In this document: positions 24,240 to 35,369 of the stretch, piece after piece
How positions within the stretch are numbered: position 1 is the first letter of the stretch
How the letters are laid out: each line of letters begins with the position of its first letter
From: Siphonodentalium dalli
Lineage: Eukaryota; Mollusca; Scaphopoda; Gadilida; Siphonodentaliidae
Length of the DNA stretch: 64,000 bases
Direction of reading: 5' to 3'
Assembly (NCBI GenBank): GCA_032622095.1
Contig: CP136064.1
Coordinates: 263,603,863-263,667,862, forward strand
Notes under the pieces: model-generated
What the model was told of the DNA's origin: nothing
Database searches by the model: none
Seen by the model: only the letters and a program-made list of their open reading frames with translations
Translations under genes and position numbers: made by a program

Positions 24240-24910
24240 ACCCTATTTTATTTCATATTACATTGATAGGCGATAAGCTCTCGGGTTAACGCGATGGATA
24301 TATCGGTTATCGGAAACGCAGGCGATAAGCGGTAGGGTTAACGCGAGGGATATATCGTTTAGATATACACGCATTGTTTAGTACCCGCGATAATGAGGCG
24401 CTATTATCGTGATAACATTCGCCCATATACACCCACGCGGCGTGACATATAACCCCACCCTGATAGCTCAGGATTAGGCGCTTAGGGTTTAGGCAGTCAA
24501 ACCAATACATATATTATCTACCACTGTGTATAGTACACGCGATCTGGTTTATCGCTACCGCGCGCGACGCTGGCGAGTTATTCTCGTGATTAATATATAC
24601 CTCTGATAGCAGTCACCCGAGTACATATTTTCTTTCATATTACATGAATAGGCGATAAGCGGCAGGGTTAACGCGAGAGAGATATCATTTAGACATACAC
24701 GCATTGTTTAGTACCCGCAATAATTAGGCGCTATTCTCGTGATAACCTTCGCCGATTTGTTGCGGAATATTTTGTTTGTCCTTGACCTAGAGATACCCGC
24801 CACGATGACGCGTTATTCTGGTGATAACCTTGGCCGATATACACCCACGCGTAGTGACCTGTAACCCCTGTTAGCTCAGGATCAGGCGCTGAGCAAAGTC
24901 AAGTCAAACG
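24240..24910 (+). repeat. Diverged tandem repeat of about 320-410 bp
   Basis: TAGGCGATAAGC followed by GGGTTAACGCGA appears near 24268, 24320 and 24649. ACACGCATTGTTTAGTACCC appears near 24368 and 24688. ACACCCACGCG plus TGTAACCCC/TATAACCCC and TAGCTCAGGAT(T/C)AGGCGCT appear near 24428 and 24842. The pieces recur in the same order, so this is a tandem duplication with internal loss. CpG-containing words are unusually common compared with the surroundings. Confidence 0.65.
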
Positions 24911-24941
24911 GTATACTAGAATAGGTAGACTATACTACTGT

Positions 24942-27620
24942 TGAAAGCAGAATTTCATAGCGCTTCTAATGGTGGAAACGGGAAGTTCGTATTTTCACTT
25001 CTCGCGAAGATATCAGGCATTATATTCTGTCCGTTGTACTTGAAATACAATGTATTTAACTTCCAGGTTGTCACATCTCATTTTAAGCATTATAGCCTTA
25101 TTTCCACTTTGAACTGGAATTAATTGAATACTATTTTAGGACACTGTGGAATTGAAGATATGCTTTGAACAAAATATAATTGTCACAATTGCATGTGATG
25201 GGTAAGCACATTATTGCATAATTATAGGACAATATGGAATTGAATTGGGTTGTTAGTACTAACGTATATATTTATATAATATCAGCATATACATGTAGTA
25301 TGATTGACATCTGCATAATTATAAATTATTCGTATGTGCCATGGGCTGGGATGACTATTGCCCTTCCAAGACATTTTGCAAGTTTGAAATTTTGGATTTG
25401 GATTTTGAATTTGGAGGCGATTCCCAACTTACCACGTAATAAATTCCGATTGCACCACCAGTCATAGCTTCCCAATGTGTACCCATAGCATGTCCCTATT
25501 TTTCATAAGTATTGAAATTATATGGATATTGATATTAGGTAGATGTAGAGCACAGTAGCATGTTATATATACTTGTCTCCGAGACTTGTCGAGCGTTGCC
25601 CTCTGTGAATACCTGGGACTAAAACAAAGATCCGGGAGAAATTGCTCTTTGTAGATACCTGGGACTAACAAGATGAATTTATACTATGGCTAACGCCCGT
25701 AGATATCATATTCCACCAGTACAAAACCTGGGAACTTTTTGATGTTCTGACCCGTTCTGACGGGGAACTTTATAACATTGAACAAACATGACGGGAAATA
25801 TATTCTATGTCAATACCTGTTCCTCAATAATCTACTTCACATTAGGGGGTGGTCCCAGCTCGAGATTGCATGCATTTGTTTTTAATTTTGTGACCCAATG
25901 TCGTAATAAACATTGCAAATAATAATCCGGGAGAAATACCGTACTATTTTATGCGATGCAAAGCAAAATCGGTCACAAAGTCACTTACAACGTGTAATTT
26001 GGAGTTAGAACTTCCACCTACAGTGAAATACATTATTAATGAACAGGTAATAACTAATAAATATATTATTTGCCTGAAAACTGCACCAAAATATCTCGAT
26101 GACGGGCCTACTATTTTTTTTTATTCCGGCTTATCGGCCATCTATAACATTACTTCGTACTCATCAGATAGTCAAATAATGGAATTCGGGTAACCTTATT
26201 CTACGAAATCGAGAACATAGAAACCAACAACAATATTTGAGTACGGTATATGTGTACCCATGTGTTTTCAATGCTATACAACATCGAAAAGTGCCCGGGT
26301 TTTTTACTGGTGGAATATGATCTCCACGCGGGTGTTAAACAGAGTAGAAATTCATAGCATGATCAAGTATCGTCTAATCAGGCTAACGGGTGTCTAAAAC
26401 CCTTCTTAATAGTATACCAAACCAACCGACGAGTGTCCCAGTCCATATAAATGGCATCCCAAAATCAGCCAAATTGTGTCGCAAACCATCCAATAGGTAT
26501 CCCTATCAACCCAACTGGGGTCCCAAACCATTCAAATCCTGTCAAAACCCGCCAAATGTGTGTTCCAAACATGGTGTCCCAAACCACCAGATGAGTCTCA
26601 AACCAACCATCAATTGAGTACCCCAACGTACCACCCAATGGGTGTCTCAAACCAATCAATGAGTGTCTATTATCATCCAGTAAGTCCCCCAAGCCACATG
26701 ACGATTGCCTCAAATCAACAGGAGTGTCTAACAATATTCAACTAGTGCCTCAAACTACCCCTGAATGTCCCACTCCATACAATGAGTGTCACAAACTAGT
26801 GCAGAAAAATACCCATCGGATATCTCAAACCATCCAGCGAGTGTCCCATGATTTGGTAAACTCATTGGATGGTTTGGAACACTCATTTGATGGTCTGGAA
26901 TACTCGATGGAGCGTGTGTACATTATATAGGATAATTAGTAGATGTGTTGTGACGCCTGTTGGATGGGATGGGAACTCATGTGATGGTTTGTGATACTCG
27001 TTTTATAGTTTGTGTCACCAGCTGGGTGGTTTGTGACACCCGTTGGATAGTTTGGGACAACAGTTGGTTGGATTTGGGACACTGATTTTGTCACTGATTG
27101 TGCCATTTGGGAAACAAGTTGAATCGATTGAGACGAAATTTTAGTGGTTTTGGACACCTGTTGTATGACTGGGCACTACCCATATGGCTTGGGACACTAT
27201 ATGTGTGGCATGAGGTACATCATGTATGCCTATTTGTCATTCTTTCTGAGTTTTCTGACATCCAGACCAACTGTATGGTTTGGGACACTCTTTGTGTGAC
27301 TTTGGGCGTTCATTGAATGTTTTGACAGACTCGTTGTGTGCACGTTGTATGATTTAGAGCACTAATTGGATGGTTATGAACACACATTTGGGTACTTTCA
27401 GATACCGGTTGGGTGGTTTGGGACACAACCTGTGTGGGTTGGAACACCAGTTGTATAGTTTGTGGCACTATACCAGTGTGGTTTGGAACATTCATTGAAT
27501 TCTTTGGGGCACTATAATCGTGTGGATTGTGTCATCATTTGGGTGTTTGGGATGCATGGTTTGGGGTACTTTATGTGTGGGTTGGATACTATTTGCATAT
27601 GGTTGTAGGTACTATACCTG
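24942..27620 (+). repeat. Dispersed repeat R, copy B
   Basis: Colinear homologue of 5225-8840. It shares GGTGGAAACGGGAAGTTCG at the start, the GATATCATATTCCACCAGTACA block near 25700, AATAATCCGGGAGAAATACC near 25920, and then the 27-bp array. Copy B has only a trace of the sequence that expanded to 14 units in copy A (one unit near 26760-26810). Frames are broken by stops and not conserved between copies, so it is non-coding. Confidence 0.75.
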
Positions 27621-27800
27621 GCTGGTTAAGGAAACTCTATGGGTGGGTTGCATAGGACACTCTTTCGGAAGTTTGGGACAATATTTGGATTTGGGGTACC
27701 CGTCGTATGGATTTGCATGTTGGTTTTGCACACTAGGTGGGTGGTTTGTAACTCTGTATATGGTTTGATACACTCGTTATGTGATTTGGGACACTCATTT
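26389..27800. repeat. Inverted array of about 27-bp units (copy B)
   Basis: Plus-oriented GTGTCCCAAACCA-type units run from 26389 to a centre near 26852 (CCATGATTTGGTAAACTCA). Reverse-oriented TGGTTTGGGACAC units continue to about 27800. Centre and flanks match copy A at 8105. Units are strongly diverged from each other, unlike the homogeneous 54-bp block in copy A. Confidence 0.75.
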
Positions 27801-28412
27801 GATAGTTAATTTTGGAAACTATAGTATGATGGCATAAATTATATCACAACTGTTTGGCTATCAAGTTATTCGATATGTCACGATTCTTTAATTGTTGACT
27901 TCCGTTCGCAATTTTCGCCGTCATTTTGAAACATTTTAAAACACTGAATTGACAAATCGTCGGGCTGTGACTTAATATTAACGGATTAGGATTGTACATC
28001 ATATATGGTGGCACAATTATAGCCATTTACGCCTACTGTTTTCATATAAATGGAAAATATCTCATGTTACTTTGCTTCAGTTTGCCATTTTGCCCGCCAT
28101 TTTGGAGCTAAATTTTGCATGAACTGACAGGCATAATTATGCCATGGCAACAAGAATAATGCGTTTCGGATGCATTTTTCTGTCACATTTATAACATTAA
28201 AGTGAGCGGGTATATACTCTCGAAAAATTATCTAGGCCACCATAATACCTGTTACATATATATGCACTGACATCTTTCAAAGTCTAAATAGTTTGAGCAA
28301 ACATCATAGCGATGAGGAAAACCACACTGAGGCCCCATCGTCCCGATCACTCTTCATACATGGATTCGTTTCTGCTGTCTGCAACTTGTTTCTGCTGTCT
28401 GCAACTTGATTA
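27801..28412. other. No gene recognised
   Basis: AT-rich sequence with CGCCATTTTG words (27918, 28094) like those in the foldback arms. A perfect 20-bp tandem duplication of TTTCTGCTGTCTGCAACTTG lies at about 28369-28408, immediately before the LINE remnant. Confidence 0.45.
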
Positions 28413-28690
28413 TGGAATGATTTACGCGGTGAATTGAAAACGGCAAAATCCTTTGAATTATTTAAATCACTACTGGACGCAGGAAAGCGCCTCAACGTAA
28501 GAAGAGCGTTTCACAATTTTTGCTCAAATAGGAAAGCCCAAATTATTCATACACAACTCCGACTCAAAAGCAGCAGCCTTAATAAAGACCTCCATGAAAA
28601 TCATTTAAGAGAAAGTGTACATGTGGTGACATAGAAAGTGCAGATCACTTCCTTTTAGTCTGCCCAAGATACAGTCAAATCAGAAATGAA
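28413..28690 (+). pseudogene. Non-LTR retrotransposon ORF2 C-terminal remnant
   Basis: The peptide opens WNDLRGELKTAKSFELFKSL, a pattern common at the C-terminus of LINE ORF2 proteins (W-N-x-L ... F-K). It continues with KAQIIHTQLRLKSSSLN. After a frameshift near 28610 the next frame gives CTCGDIESADHFLLVC-P-RY up to a stop near 28690, a CCHC-type knuckle (C-x-C-x7-H-x4-C) usual for CR1/Jockey-type ORF2 ends. The reverse transcriptase core is absent, so this is the 5'-truncated 3' end of one insertion. The frameshift makes it inactive. The clade is not resolved. Confidence 0.65.
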
Positions 28691-30448
28691 TGATTCATTT
28701 CAATAGAAAAGAAATTCATGTACAGTCACATACTCCTGATTGGGTCGAATTATATCCCCCTTAATACGAACTACAACATTTTCAAAGCAACACAAACTTT
28801 TATAACCGGGAGTGGTAGGTTTTAGTTGTTTATTATGTATGAAATCTTATACTAATTCTAAATTGTATCCACAAAATTAATGATTACTTGATAACGATCT
28901 AGCATAGTTGTTTGATTCAGTGAATTTCCTTCAGTCATAAGTATTCCTAATAATTTAAAAACGAACATACGGCAGTTGTAGCACACACACTCTCTCCCTT
29001 TCTTTCTCTCTCTCACTCTCTTTCTCCCTCTCACTCACTCTGTATCTCGCTCTCTGTTTCTCTGACCTCAGCAGATTCATCAATATTCTACGATTATTAA
29101 AATCACCATTATCATGTTATACATATCCTGTCATTCATATCCTGTACTCTTCAACTTGGCCTCTTGCCCTCCGCTCTTCTTACATACTCCATGTCTTTTT
29201 CTTTTCTGAGGAGATAACTCAACATATAAGCGATGACTCGCTTGTTGTTAAATCCTCTTCACCCTCATCTATTCTAAATCATGTCATAAATAAACTTTTG
29301 TAAAAAATATTATATATGTTCTTTGAGGGTAGAATTAAATATTGTTTAAACCAGCGAACAAAACAAAATTTTTAATTAATGTCATCTTGAGGGACCTTGT
29401 TCCCGGACTAAAATTAAATTTTCACATTGTTTTTGCATTTGTTTACCTAAATATAATGACTTTCCATCAATGAAACACATTAAAAATTAGGATAAGTTAT
29501 TTTGTTGTCATATTTAGCAGTCAGGAAACTCAACTCGGCGTTTGCATGTAGTCGGCAGATTTGTTGACTAACAAGATTCCAATTTCACAATTTTTTTCTT
29601 TTTACATATTCTTGTCTTTTGACAAAAATTATCAAAAAAGCCATAAATAGTACTTATTTCAAAGAGCTGTAGAAAATGTTTCCCAAGGCGCTTCTCACGC
29701 CGAAAACAACTCATTACCTATTTGGTCTATACTAGGTTCACTTCAAAATGGAGTCTAAACAACGACTAGAAGATATACATGTAGTGGCCTCCATTTCGGA
29801 GCGAGTGTCAAGTTAGTCGGTTTTAGATTTATAGAGGGTGACATGGTGTCATGTCAACGCTCTAGTTGATCAAATTTCGACATACACACCAAAGTTAGAC
29901 AATACCTTAGTTGAAATAAAACAAAATATCATCTGGGTTAGCGTATACATAGAACACGTATATGTAATATGCTCTCTGAATTCCAAGATGTCCTATTAAG
30001 ATTCAGGCCTGTGATATTATATTGTTTGTTCTAAGTGCTAATATCCTAATATTTCTGACACATAGAACAAGGTGGCCATTTTAACTAATTTTAGTTCAAT
30101 GGTGTCATTTGAACTATATCCATAGTGTAACTAAGTTCCAGTATGTCCTAAGAGCCAAAATATCCACCCTACTTGCTGTATTCTTCAAAAAACAGAATTA
30201 CATTTAATTTATGAATTATAATGCATATTTATTCTATTAAATTTTAAAGGAATGATTTTCCAATCGGACAGTGTTAGAAGTATAGCCATAGTCTTAATAG
30301 TTGACCCGCATCGGAGATTCAAACTTTAAAAATCGATTATCTCAAAACATAAAAAGTGCACTTAGGTCGCGCTATATCCGTATAATTCTTAATTCTAGTG
30401 ATTTAGTACCCTATATCCGTATAATTCTTATCAGTCATATAGACTACT
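28691..30448. other. No gene; CT-rich microsatellite at 28984-29063
   Basis: AT-rich intergenic sequence. A pyrimidine microsatellite of CTCT, TTTCTCTC and CACTC type occupies about 28984-29063, a few hundred bases 3' of the LINE remnant. ATAAATAAAC near 29286 resembles a polyadenylation signal. The phrase TATATCCGTATAATTCTTA is duplicated at about 30372 and 30412. Confidence 0.5.
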
Positions 30449-30870
30449 AGCTGATGTGCCCGACTTCGTCCGGGCTATTTTGGAATTTCTTTGTGATCGC
30501 CTCCGTCTGGGTAGAATATACAGCGTCGGGACAAACTATTGCTCGATCGGTCCAGAAACATGCCTATATGTGCGTATATGAGCGAGATTAAGGTCAAGGT
30601 CAAGGACACGTTCGCACGTGAAATTGGACCCGCCCACACTGTTCCCGGGATCAAAGTAGCCCTACATACCAAATTTGAGTCGGATCGGTCGAGGTCCAGA
30701 AACATGGCAAAATGAGAGTATATGAGTTATGAGTAAGGCCAATGTCAAGGACACGCTCGCACGTGAATTGGACCCGCCCATATTTTCCCCCGGATTAAAG
30801 TATTAGAAATAGTTTTCGAGTCTATAACACACATACGTATACAGACAGAAGTTCCAAAATATATAATAGA
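30449..30870 (+). repeat. Dispersed repeat with internal duplication
   Basis: It starts CTAGCTGATGTGCCCGACTT, a type of phrase I associate with widespread invertebrate mobile-element ends. It contains a duplicated block (GGACACGTTCGCACGTGAA at about 30604 and GGACACGCTCGCACGTGAA at about 30749, each followed by TTGGACCCGCCCA). It ends GAGTCTATAACACACATACG with TACAGACAGAAG, resembling an RTE-type LINE 3' tail. No coding part is preserved, and the family is uncertain. Confidence 0.45.
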
Positions 30871-31256
30871 TGATATAGTTCATTGTGCGAAAGGTGTCTC
30901 TTGAAACAGAGGCTCCTAATTCAAAGTTCTGGTATAGATGTGGTAGCTAGGTGTGTGTTGTAAATTTGGATTAATATTCATAAAAACTACTTTGAACAAG
31001 ATTATTCTCCATTTCTATTTGATCACCCAACCGTAGTGTTTCACATCACTTTATTAGTTGCAGCCGCTATTATGCGAAACTTCGATGTATGTTGTCTGTG
31101 ATTATACTGGCATCTATTACATTCCTATAGTGTAATTAACATTGATTACTCGAGTGATTATAAACGATAATTTCACTTGTGAATAATGTCACTTTAACTA
31201 GCGAATTATGTAAGGGATAATAATGATCACCGAGTATTCGAACATTCGTACTCAGA
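30871..31256. other. No gene recognised
   Basis: AT-rich sequence with no coding signal upstream of the candidate exons. GAATAATCTTGCTCAAAGTAGT near 1350 recurs here in inverted form (ACTACTTTGAACAAGATTATTC near 30985), with further similarity on both sides, so part of this is a repeat shared with the first 1.4 kb. Confidence 0.4.
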
Positions 31257-31290
31257 ATGCACGAGTGGCCGCAGAATGTTCTAACACGAG
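31257..31290 (+). CDS. Candidate short exon before the 31.4-kb exon
   Basis: An open stretch in the frame that would join to 31439 ends at a consensus donor (CGAG|GTAAGT at 31291). An ATG at 31257 is in that frame and a stop lies at 31224. The exon leaves one base, which with the two leading bases of the next exon makes a codon, so phases agree. The 148-nt intron contains a run of about 15 C. Whether ATG 31257 is a true start or an acceptor lies just upstream cannot be decided. Confidence 0.25.
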
Positions 31291-31438
31291 GTAAGTATCT
31301 CAATTATACCAGACAGCGTGGCTGACGGTTCACTATATAGGGCGTTGATACCCCCCCCCCCCCCCATGGTCGCGCTAATCCGATAATATTGATTAATCGC
31401 CTTTATGGAGTGAATCACTGAACGTAACAAAATTTCAG

Positions 31439-31595
31439 GTTGTTTGTCAACTGGACCGGTATATGTAAACTGTAAACTGACCACGCAGATGAGTCCTATC
31501 ACAGAACGAGGCAGCGGCAATGTTCTCGATGTGCCCATGCATGTTGCCCCGGTGTCCAGAATACTCAAGGTCGACACGTACAGGAAGGGTTTGTG
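31439..31595 (+). CDS. Candidate internal coding exon, 51 codons
   Basis: Flanked by AAAATTTCAG (acceptor, ending 31438) and GTAAGT (donor, from 31596), both close to consensus. The reading frame TGT TTG TCA (from 31441) is open throughout and gives a non-repetitive peptide starting CLSTGPVYVNCKLTTQMSP and ending SRILKVDTYRKGL. GC is clearly higher than in the flanks. The length of 157 nt and entry/exit phases fit an internal exon. I do not recognise the protein, and neighbouring exons beyond 31290 were not found within reach. The minus-strand frame over the same bases (31281-31616) lacks splice support. Confidence 0.5.
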
Positions 31596-31928
31596 GTAAG
31601 TAATTTCCTGACACAACCACCATTCTTGATTCCAGTCTATATATGGGTCTCACAGACCCCCACTTTTTTTTTGGAGCTTCCGCTGCCTCTGTACATTTCA
31701 TTTTAATAGTTATCAATGATCCATACAAACTTATTATATCTGTACTTTATTTTAATTATTTCCATCAGTTTCCCTGTGTTCATATTTATTTCTACAATAG
31801 ACTTATCTCTATTGTACAATACATCGCATTCGTCGTCAATTAAAATATTGTTTCAATTAAAAAATATTTTCACAATAGTGTTCTGTTAACTGTTGACAAG
31901 TCTATTATTTGGAACATACGTATATTGA
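31596..31928. other. No gene recognised
   Basis: AT-rich, intron-like sequence after the donor at 31596. No following exon could be identified. Confidence 0.4.
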
Positions 31929-32230
31929 TTTTAAAATGACTGTTAAGTCGAAATTTACTTCTTGGTTGTAATTCAACCTTTGTTGTCTTCATTTGATGTC
32001 TCATAATTTTAAAATGACTTCTGTTAAGTTGGAATTTACTTATTGGCTATAATTCGACCTTTGTTAATTTACATTTGACGTCTATTAATTTTAAAGTGAC
32101 TTCTGTTAAGTTGGAATTGACTTGTTGGATGTGATTCAACCTTTATTATGTTTTATTTGATGTCCAGTAAGTTGGCATTGACTTACTGATTATTAGTTAA
32201 CACATAATGATTTTTATTTGACGTATTTTA
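31929..32230 (+). repeat. Tandem repeat of about 80 bp, three to four units
   Basis: TTTTAAAATGACT...GTTAAGT plus GAATTTACTT or GAATTGACTT plus ATTCAACCTTT plus ATTTGATGTC recur at 31929, about 32007 and about 32089, with a partial unit near 32160. Non-coding. Confidence 0.7.
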
Positions 32231-32469
32231 GACCAAATGGTCACCTATAATATCATGCACAGTTATTGGTAGATACCAATATTAATTCCAGAGACAAACA
32301 TTTGTGTGTCTCCTATAAACTTTGAGCTCATGCAGCTGTGGGTTGCCTCATCTAAGTGAATGTGATGGCGATGAATGGATATAGAGAAAACGAAATTATA
32401 TACAAAAGATGGACAGAAATAACGAAAATTATTTATGTACAAAATATACAGTGACCTCCCAAACGTCTT

Positions 32470-32800
32470 CATCGTCACCTCCATCTTCATCATCATCAAA
32501 ATCATCATCGTCGTCGTCGTAGTTGTTGTTGTTGTTGTCATCATCATCATCGTCATCATCATCGTCGCCATTATCATTGAAACATCGTCATCATCGACAT
32601 AATCACCATTAGCATTACATCACCATCGTCATCATCATAAGCTTCATCATCATAATCATCATCATCATCATCATCATCGTCATCATCGTCGCCCTTCTTG
32701 TTAACACTTATCATGTGTTCGCCATCATAATCGCTTCATCGTCATCATCATCACCACCATTCACAACAACAACAACTAAAACAACAAAAACCACAACTAT
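32470..32800 (-). repeat. Trinucleotide microsatellite, LINE 3' tail
   Basis: Repeats of ATC/TCA with GTC and GTT interruptions read as (GAT)n/(ATG)n on the minus strand. It begins just downstream of the minus-strand LINE C-terminus ending at 32806. The same order (LINE end, then this type of tract) is seen at 61342-60965. Met/Thr-rich frames here are composition only. Confidence 0.75.
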
Positions 32801-32805
32801 GTACT

Positions 32806-33022
32806 TTACTCACTGGCATCCAAATTAAGGTTAATCAGTCGGATAAAAGAGCAGAGTCTACGTAAAGAAATTACGTCTTTCAAATTTAGTATGTCGTCTA
32901 GAATATCAATAGTCGCGTGTTCTATACTTGTAAATTTCTTAAGCATGAACCGATTTCTAGCCTCATCTAAATATTCACATTCCACCAAATAAAGCATTGC
33001 ATCTCCAAGTTTACGTTTATGG
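32806..33022 (-). pseudogene. Non-LTR retrotransposon ORF2 C-terminal fragment
   Basis: Reading on minus from about 33022, LCHKRKLGDAMLYLVECEY then LDEARNRF resembles the CCHC knuckle and following helix of LINE ORF2 ends (C-x2-C ... GDE-x-HYL-x2-C ... R-x-x-F). The second Cys and the His are replaced here. The terminal part (SLRRLCSFIRLINLNLD) fits the usual last helix. Only about 70 codons remain. The adjoining (GAT)n tract downstream supports a 3' end. Degenerate and inactive. Confidence 0.5.
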
Positions 33023-33411
33023 CACAGGGTAATAATCTACGAAGTATTAGATAAGATAAGATACGTTTTAATGGTCTTTAAGACACATATTGGTATAGGA
33101 CAACCTACATGTATAGATAAAAATAAACAGGAATACATGGTATATATGTGACTACATGGGTGTTATGTTTGTGTTGGGTCCATTTGTTAAAAAGTTTATG
33201 TACTTTTCATGTCAATTCTCTTTTGTCAAACAATGTATGTATATATATACATGTAACCTGTAATTATGTTATTACTGCTCTCCGAAATTGGAGGAAATAA
33301 AGGTATATAAAGGTATATATATTAATATGTGATATACATGTAACAAGTAACAGATTAACAGAAATTGGTAAGATGTAGAATATCAAATTATTTGATTTAT
33401 TACTGGACATA
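33023..33411. other. No gene recognised
   Basis: AT-rich sequence with TATATATATACATGTA-type words near 33240 and 33295-33350. Nothing coding was seen. Confidence 0.45.
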
Positions 33412-33470
33412 GGTCACCTGCGGAAGGATGTGATATACCATATGGTACATTACCACTTCCGCAGTTGACC
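33412..33470. repeat. Short hairpin with 15-bp stem
   Basis: GGTCACCTGCGGAAG (33412-33426) pairs with CTTCCGCAGTTGACC (33456-33470) with one mismatch. The central ACCATATGGT is itself palindromic. Possibly a miniature element or its end. Confidence 0.5.
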
Positions 33471-33988
33471 AATGCCCAGCATGAGTATGGCGTTTACACA
33501 GGGTATGAGATTGTAAAGGAGTTGTCCGGCACTAACAGGACTGGTGACAAAAAACCATCGGGGATAGCATAAGAAAACAGTCCTAAGACCATTTATTTCC
33601 GTTATGGTCCCCAATAGATTCAAGCCACATGAGAGACCGGAACACACCCACACGCTTCCTACCACCACAAACCACTGGGTTAAAAATATATTATGTTTTA
33701 TTTAAAAAATGAAATGCATATGGTCAGTTGAAATTAAAGTCACGATAGGTGACAGTGAGCTAAACAGCAAGTATTCCACAAGAAGTTAAAAAACACTGGA
33801 GAGATATATCGAATAAAATAGGAGAGATGGTGTCTTTGACTACTGTGTAGGTTCGGTGGCTATCTGGTGATCTGTTGATAATAAGGTTAGCAAGTTAGCA
33901 CCTACTTATCGCAGTGTACCATGGACAGTAAGGTGATGGTAATCCCTTCGACCTGGATGACACTGTGCTTATAGATAGAACTTTCAGA
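33471..33988. other. No gene recognised
   Basis: Short frames only, with none similar to a known family. The right part may be the 3' untranslated end of the LINE fragment that follows on the minus strand. Confidence 0.35.
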
Positions 33989-34343
33989 TTATTTATATCT
34001 GTTAAAATACGCTGAGTGAATAGCCTTGGTCCAAACTGTGTTGTTACCTTTGGGATCAATTTTGTTAGAAAAATCATTCCAAAGTACTGTTCCTGTATAA
34101 CAGGAACTGTCCGAGCCAAAAGGACCTACATGAGGGATTGTGATTTTTTTGTTGCCCTGATCATAATTCATAGCCGCAGTAAGAGCTAACTCTGGTAAAG
34201 TGTTCAGAGAGATATTTGGGAGCCTTTGATTCCACAATCTTCTTCATTAGCAACAGCTTTCTTTGGTTAACCCGCTGTTCAACAGTTAACATGTTCATTT
34301 TTATATGTTCATTGTACCCCACAGTACAGTTGTTTCGTTCCAC
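33989..34343 (-). pseudogene. Non-LTR retrotransposon C-terminal remnant
   Basis: Two overlapping minus-strand frames together resemble the C-terminal end of a LINE ORF2. The upstream frame (34343-34161) has MLTVEQRVNQRKLLLMKKIV followed by APKYLSEHF. The downstream one (34237-33989) has KKITIPHVGPFGSDSSCYTG followed by TVLWNDFSNKI and ends near KAIHSAYF. The order 'L-T-V-E-Q-R ... A-P-x-Y-L ... G-x-x-x-W-N-D' is typical of these elements. A frameshift around 34170 breaks it and no polymerase core is present. An inverted-repeat element starts immediately 5'. Confidence 0.6.
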
Positions 34344-34351
34344 CGTTCCAC

Positions 34352-35036
34352 TTGAGTATCACGAAAATTGGCCGTATTTGCCACTTGATTTTAGAGTTAT
34401 CCATCTTTATCCGCAATTTTGTCCGAGACCGTCCGTTTGATGACGTTTTTCTGGGCCACAAATAATTGCACATCTCGAGAAATAACAGACTTCAAAAATC
34501 TATATCTGATCACTCTGAGCTTTGATTGGTGGGTTCAGTGTGACAAGCTGACTGGTACTCATTAACGCACGAGCACATCCCCCACCCTCACTCCCATGTA
34601 GTTGTATTTGAACTCTCCATTAACCCAACTGGTATATCAAGCTTCCGAACTGTTGGAAATTTACAACCTGATTGGAAAATTGCCACAGAGGGTCCATTTC
34701 AGACCCAAATTTGGACCAAAAGTAGAAAAATATTGGTCTAAGAACAACAAATTACCCAAATAATTACTGGTTGAAAAATTAGAGATGCATATTCCGAATT
34801 AACGCTCCCAAATTACTAATTCTTTGGCTTCGGGGGTAAACAATATTTGATTCGAGTCGAGGAAGCCACCCATCAAATCTCAGGGAGATCATATATTGAT
34901 TTTTGAAGTATGTTATTTCTCGAGATGTGCAATTATTTGTGGCCCAGAAAAAAACGTCATCAAAGGGACGGTCTCGGACAAAATTGCGGATGGATAACTT
35001 CAAGTGGTAAATACGGCTAAATTTCGTGATAATCAA
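34352..35036. mobile_element. Foldback-type element, arms of about 180 bp
   Basis: Left arm about 34352-34540 and right arm about 34850-35036 are reverse complements. They share GCAATTTTGTCCGAGACCGT, GATGACGTTTTTCTGGGCCA and CACATCTCGAGAAATAACA (right-arm complements have one or two changes). The spacer of about 310 bp has no coding capacity. It lies directly against the LINE remnant, so it may have inserted into it. Confidence 0.75.
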
Positions 35037-35369
35037 GTGATAATACGGCCTTATTTCGTTGAACAAAATGTTGATAAATAACACGTTTTTGGTAAATTTG
35101 ATACCATTGTTAACAGTGGTTAGCATTATTTTGTTGCAATTAATCGATTCTGATAAATAAAGCGTATTGTGAAGAAATGTTGTCGTAGCTTGATGATGTG
35201 GGGACCGTCTGATCGAACTGCATGAGTACCTTTAAACAGTGAGAACATGGAGTTACCATCCATTAGCACTTTCTCTTGTGTGTGACCTATATGCAGCCGA
35301 CGTGATAGACAAAATAGTGTACCTATAACTTCCTTTTTAACAGAGGAGATGAAATAAAAAAACCCTCAC
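35037..35369. other. No gene; probable upstream part of the Penelope remnant
   Basis: About 330 bp between the foldback element and the reverse transcriptase remnant. Stops occur in all frames, and no motif N-terminal to the RT was recognised. Confidence 0.35.
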
